DNA of 64,000 nucleotides from Daejeonella sp. (GTDB lineage: Bacteria > Bacteroidota > Bacteroidia > Sphingobacteriales > Sphingobacteriaceae). Below, piece by piece: positions 63,254 to 64,000 of the stretch. Each line of letters begins with the position of its first letter. Position 1 is the stretch's first letter. A program made the translations under genes and the position numbers. The DNA lies in the NCBI RefSeq assembly GCF_030695525.1, contig NZ_JAUYSS010000047.1, positions 207,898 to 271,897 of the forward strand. The letters are read 5' to 3'. A model generated the notes under the pieces. It had not been told where the DNA came from and ran no database searches. It was given only the letters and a program-made list of their open reading frames with translations.

Positions 63254-64000
63254 AATACTCCTTTAGTACTTGGTAATTCTGTTCCGGTAATTTGAATAGC
63301 CTGCTTAATGCTTTTTGCCAGGGCTTTAAAGCTGGCTTCAATCATATGGTGGGTATTACTCCCGTCAATAATTTTTAAGTTTAAATTCATTCCGGCATGT
63401 TCCGAGAATGATTTCATCCAGTGTTCAAACATCTCTGTGGGGAAATCACCTACATACTCCCGGTCGAATTTACCTTCATAAATAAAATAAGCGCGGTCAG
63501 AAAAATCAATGGCGCATTGAACCAGGGCTTCGTCCATAGGCAATAGGAATCCATAGCGCTCAATTCCGCGCTTATCACCCAATGCCTGTTTAAAGGCTTT
63601 GCCCAATGCAATTGCACTGTCTTCTATCGTATGGTGCTCATCAATTTCAAGATCACCTTCGACCTTCAGAGTCAGGTCAACACCAGAGTGCTTTGCCAGC
63701 TGATCGAGCATGTGATCATAGAATTTCAATCCGGTATCTATCTTATGTTCGCCATTTCCATCGAGATTCAGACTTAGTCTGATCTTTGTTTCCTTCGTAT
63801 TGCGTTCAAGTTCAACCAGCCTGTCCTTTTTACCAGTTAGGAATTTGCAGATCTCCGGCCAGCTACTGCTGTTCAGGGCTGTATTTTCCAAATTCCTGTC
63901 TGAAAAATAGATAGCCTTACAACCCAGGTTTTTTGCAAGCTGAACATCTGTTTCCCGGTCTCCTTTGGAATAGGAATTATGCAGGTCAATCAGGTTGGAT
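63250..64000 (-). CDS. hisB: Bifunctional histidinol-phosphatase / imidazoleglycerol-phosphate dehydratase, cut by window end
   Basis: 249 residues are visible of a protein normally about 360-380 aa. Residues from the window edge (HAD motif GDRETDVQLAKNLGC) are the end of the N-terminal histidinol-phosphate phosphatase; the remainder is the IGPD dehydratase with DHMLDQLAKHSG, DEHHTIEDSAIALGKA and HMIEASFKALA metal-binding histidine motifs. The TTG at 63891 is internal, not a start, because the HAD frame continues through it. First visible gene of the his operon. Confidence 0.95.
   Translation of the reverse strand, partial: SNLIDLHNSYSKGDRETDVQLAKNLGCKAIYFSDRNLENTALNSSSWPEICKFLTGKKDRLVELERNTKETKIRLSLNLDGNGEHKIDTGLKFYDHMLDQLAKHSGVDLTLKVEGDLEIDEHHTIEDSAIALGKAFKQALGDKRGIERYGFLLPMDEALVQCAIDFSDRAYFIYEGKFDREYVGDFPTEMFEHWMKSFSEHAGMNLNLKIIDGSNTHHMIEASFKALAKSIKQAIQITGTELPSTKGVL

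Noticed and set aside
63250-63891. Monofunctional HisB starting at TTG 63891
   Set aside because: The frame continues upstream to the window edge and encodes the HAD motif GDRETDVQLAKNLG, so the protein is bifunctional and truncated by the window.

Overview
The window looks like chromosomal DNA of a Bacteroidota bacterium, most likely of the Sphingobacteriales (Pedobacter-like). Supporting signs are gldC, TAnnTTTG-type -7 promoter boxes, few Shine-Dalgarno sequences, a DUF1501/planctomycete-cytochrome gene set, Bacteroidota-style CcmF and CcmE, moderate-to-low GC, and intergenic spaces full of short repeats. The lineage call is inference from protein character. No rRNA, tRNA, CRISPR array, phage or intact insertion sequence was seen.

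Layout. 1-8.5 kb: carbohydrate genes, namely a GH31 alpha-glucosidase (cut by the window start), glgB, a Gfo/Idh oxidoreductase, GAPDH, a BadF-type kinase homologue with a ruined phosphate-1 motif, pfkA and a divergent NUDIX-type regulator. 8.5-18.3 kb: an AlkB-like di-iron membrane enzyme, gldC, a DEAD-box helicase, dihydroorotase, a DinB-like protein, HscA and a TPR protein. 18.5-28.2 kb: riboflavin synthase, biotin carboxylase, threonine aldolase, a trehalose module (fused OtsA-OtsB, GH15 enzyme, intact BadF kinase) and a DNA alkyl-cysteine methyltransferase. 28.2-38.3 kb: cytochrome c maturation genes ccmB, ccmC, ccmD-like, ccmE and ccmF interrupted by glutamate dehydrogenase, then a DUF2520 protein, ferredoxin, IscX, a KdsC-like phosphatase, a Spy-like protein and Maf. 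38.3-42.8 kb: Ppx/GppA, a NatAB-type ABC exporter, an AI-2E family permease. 42.9-53 kb: a co-directional secreted set (cytochrome/DUF1549/DUF1553, DUF1501, TIM-barrel, DUF2231-cytochrome-LRR, metallophosphoesterase) and a convergent TonB receptor. 53.2-59.3 kb: dnaJ, grpE, ftsE with a small partner, a LuxC-like reductase divergent from a ferredoxin, UspA and NlpC/P60. 59.5-64 kb: histidine operon hisB-H-A-F-IE with a WD40 gene at its end.

How they connect. Storage-glucan and trehalose enzymes sit with two glycolytic genes. HscA, [2Fe-2S] ferredoxin and IscX belong to ISC iron-sulfur assembly. The Ccm genes would supply covalent heme to c-type cytochromes such as the two CxxCH proteins in the 43-50 kb set.

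The most unusual material is between genes. (1) Many spacers contain degenerate tandem repeats in strict 7-nt register whose sequences differ from place to place, partly built into longer composite elements. (2) A hairpin-forming element occurs three times. (3) A 25-nt palindromic repeat supplies in-frame C-terminal codons to both genes of a convergent pair. (4) A MITE-like 201-bp element has perfect 10-bp terminal inverted repeats and a 7-bp direct repeat. (5) Five genes carry a TAnnTTTG box 3-6 nt before the start codon, which predicts leaderless mRNAs. (6) The pfkA/NUDIX and glutamate dehydrogenase promoters share a 22/26-nt motif.
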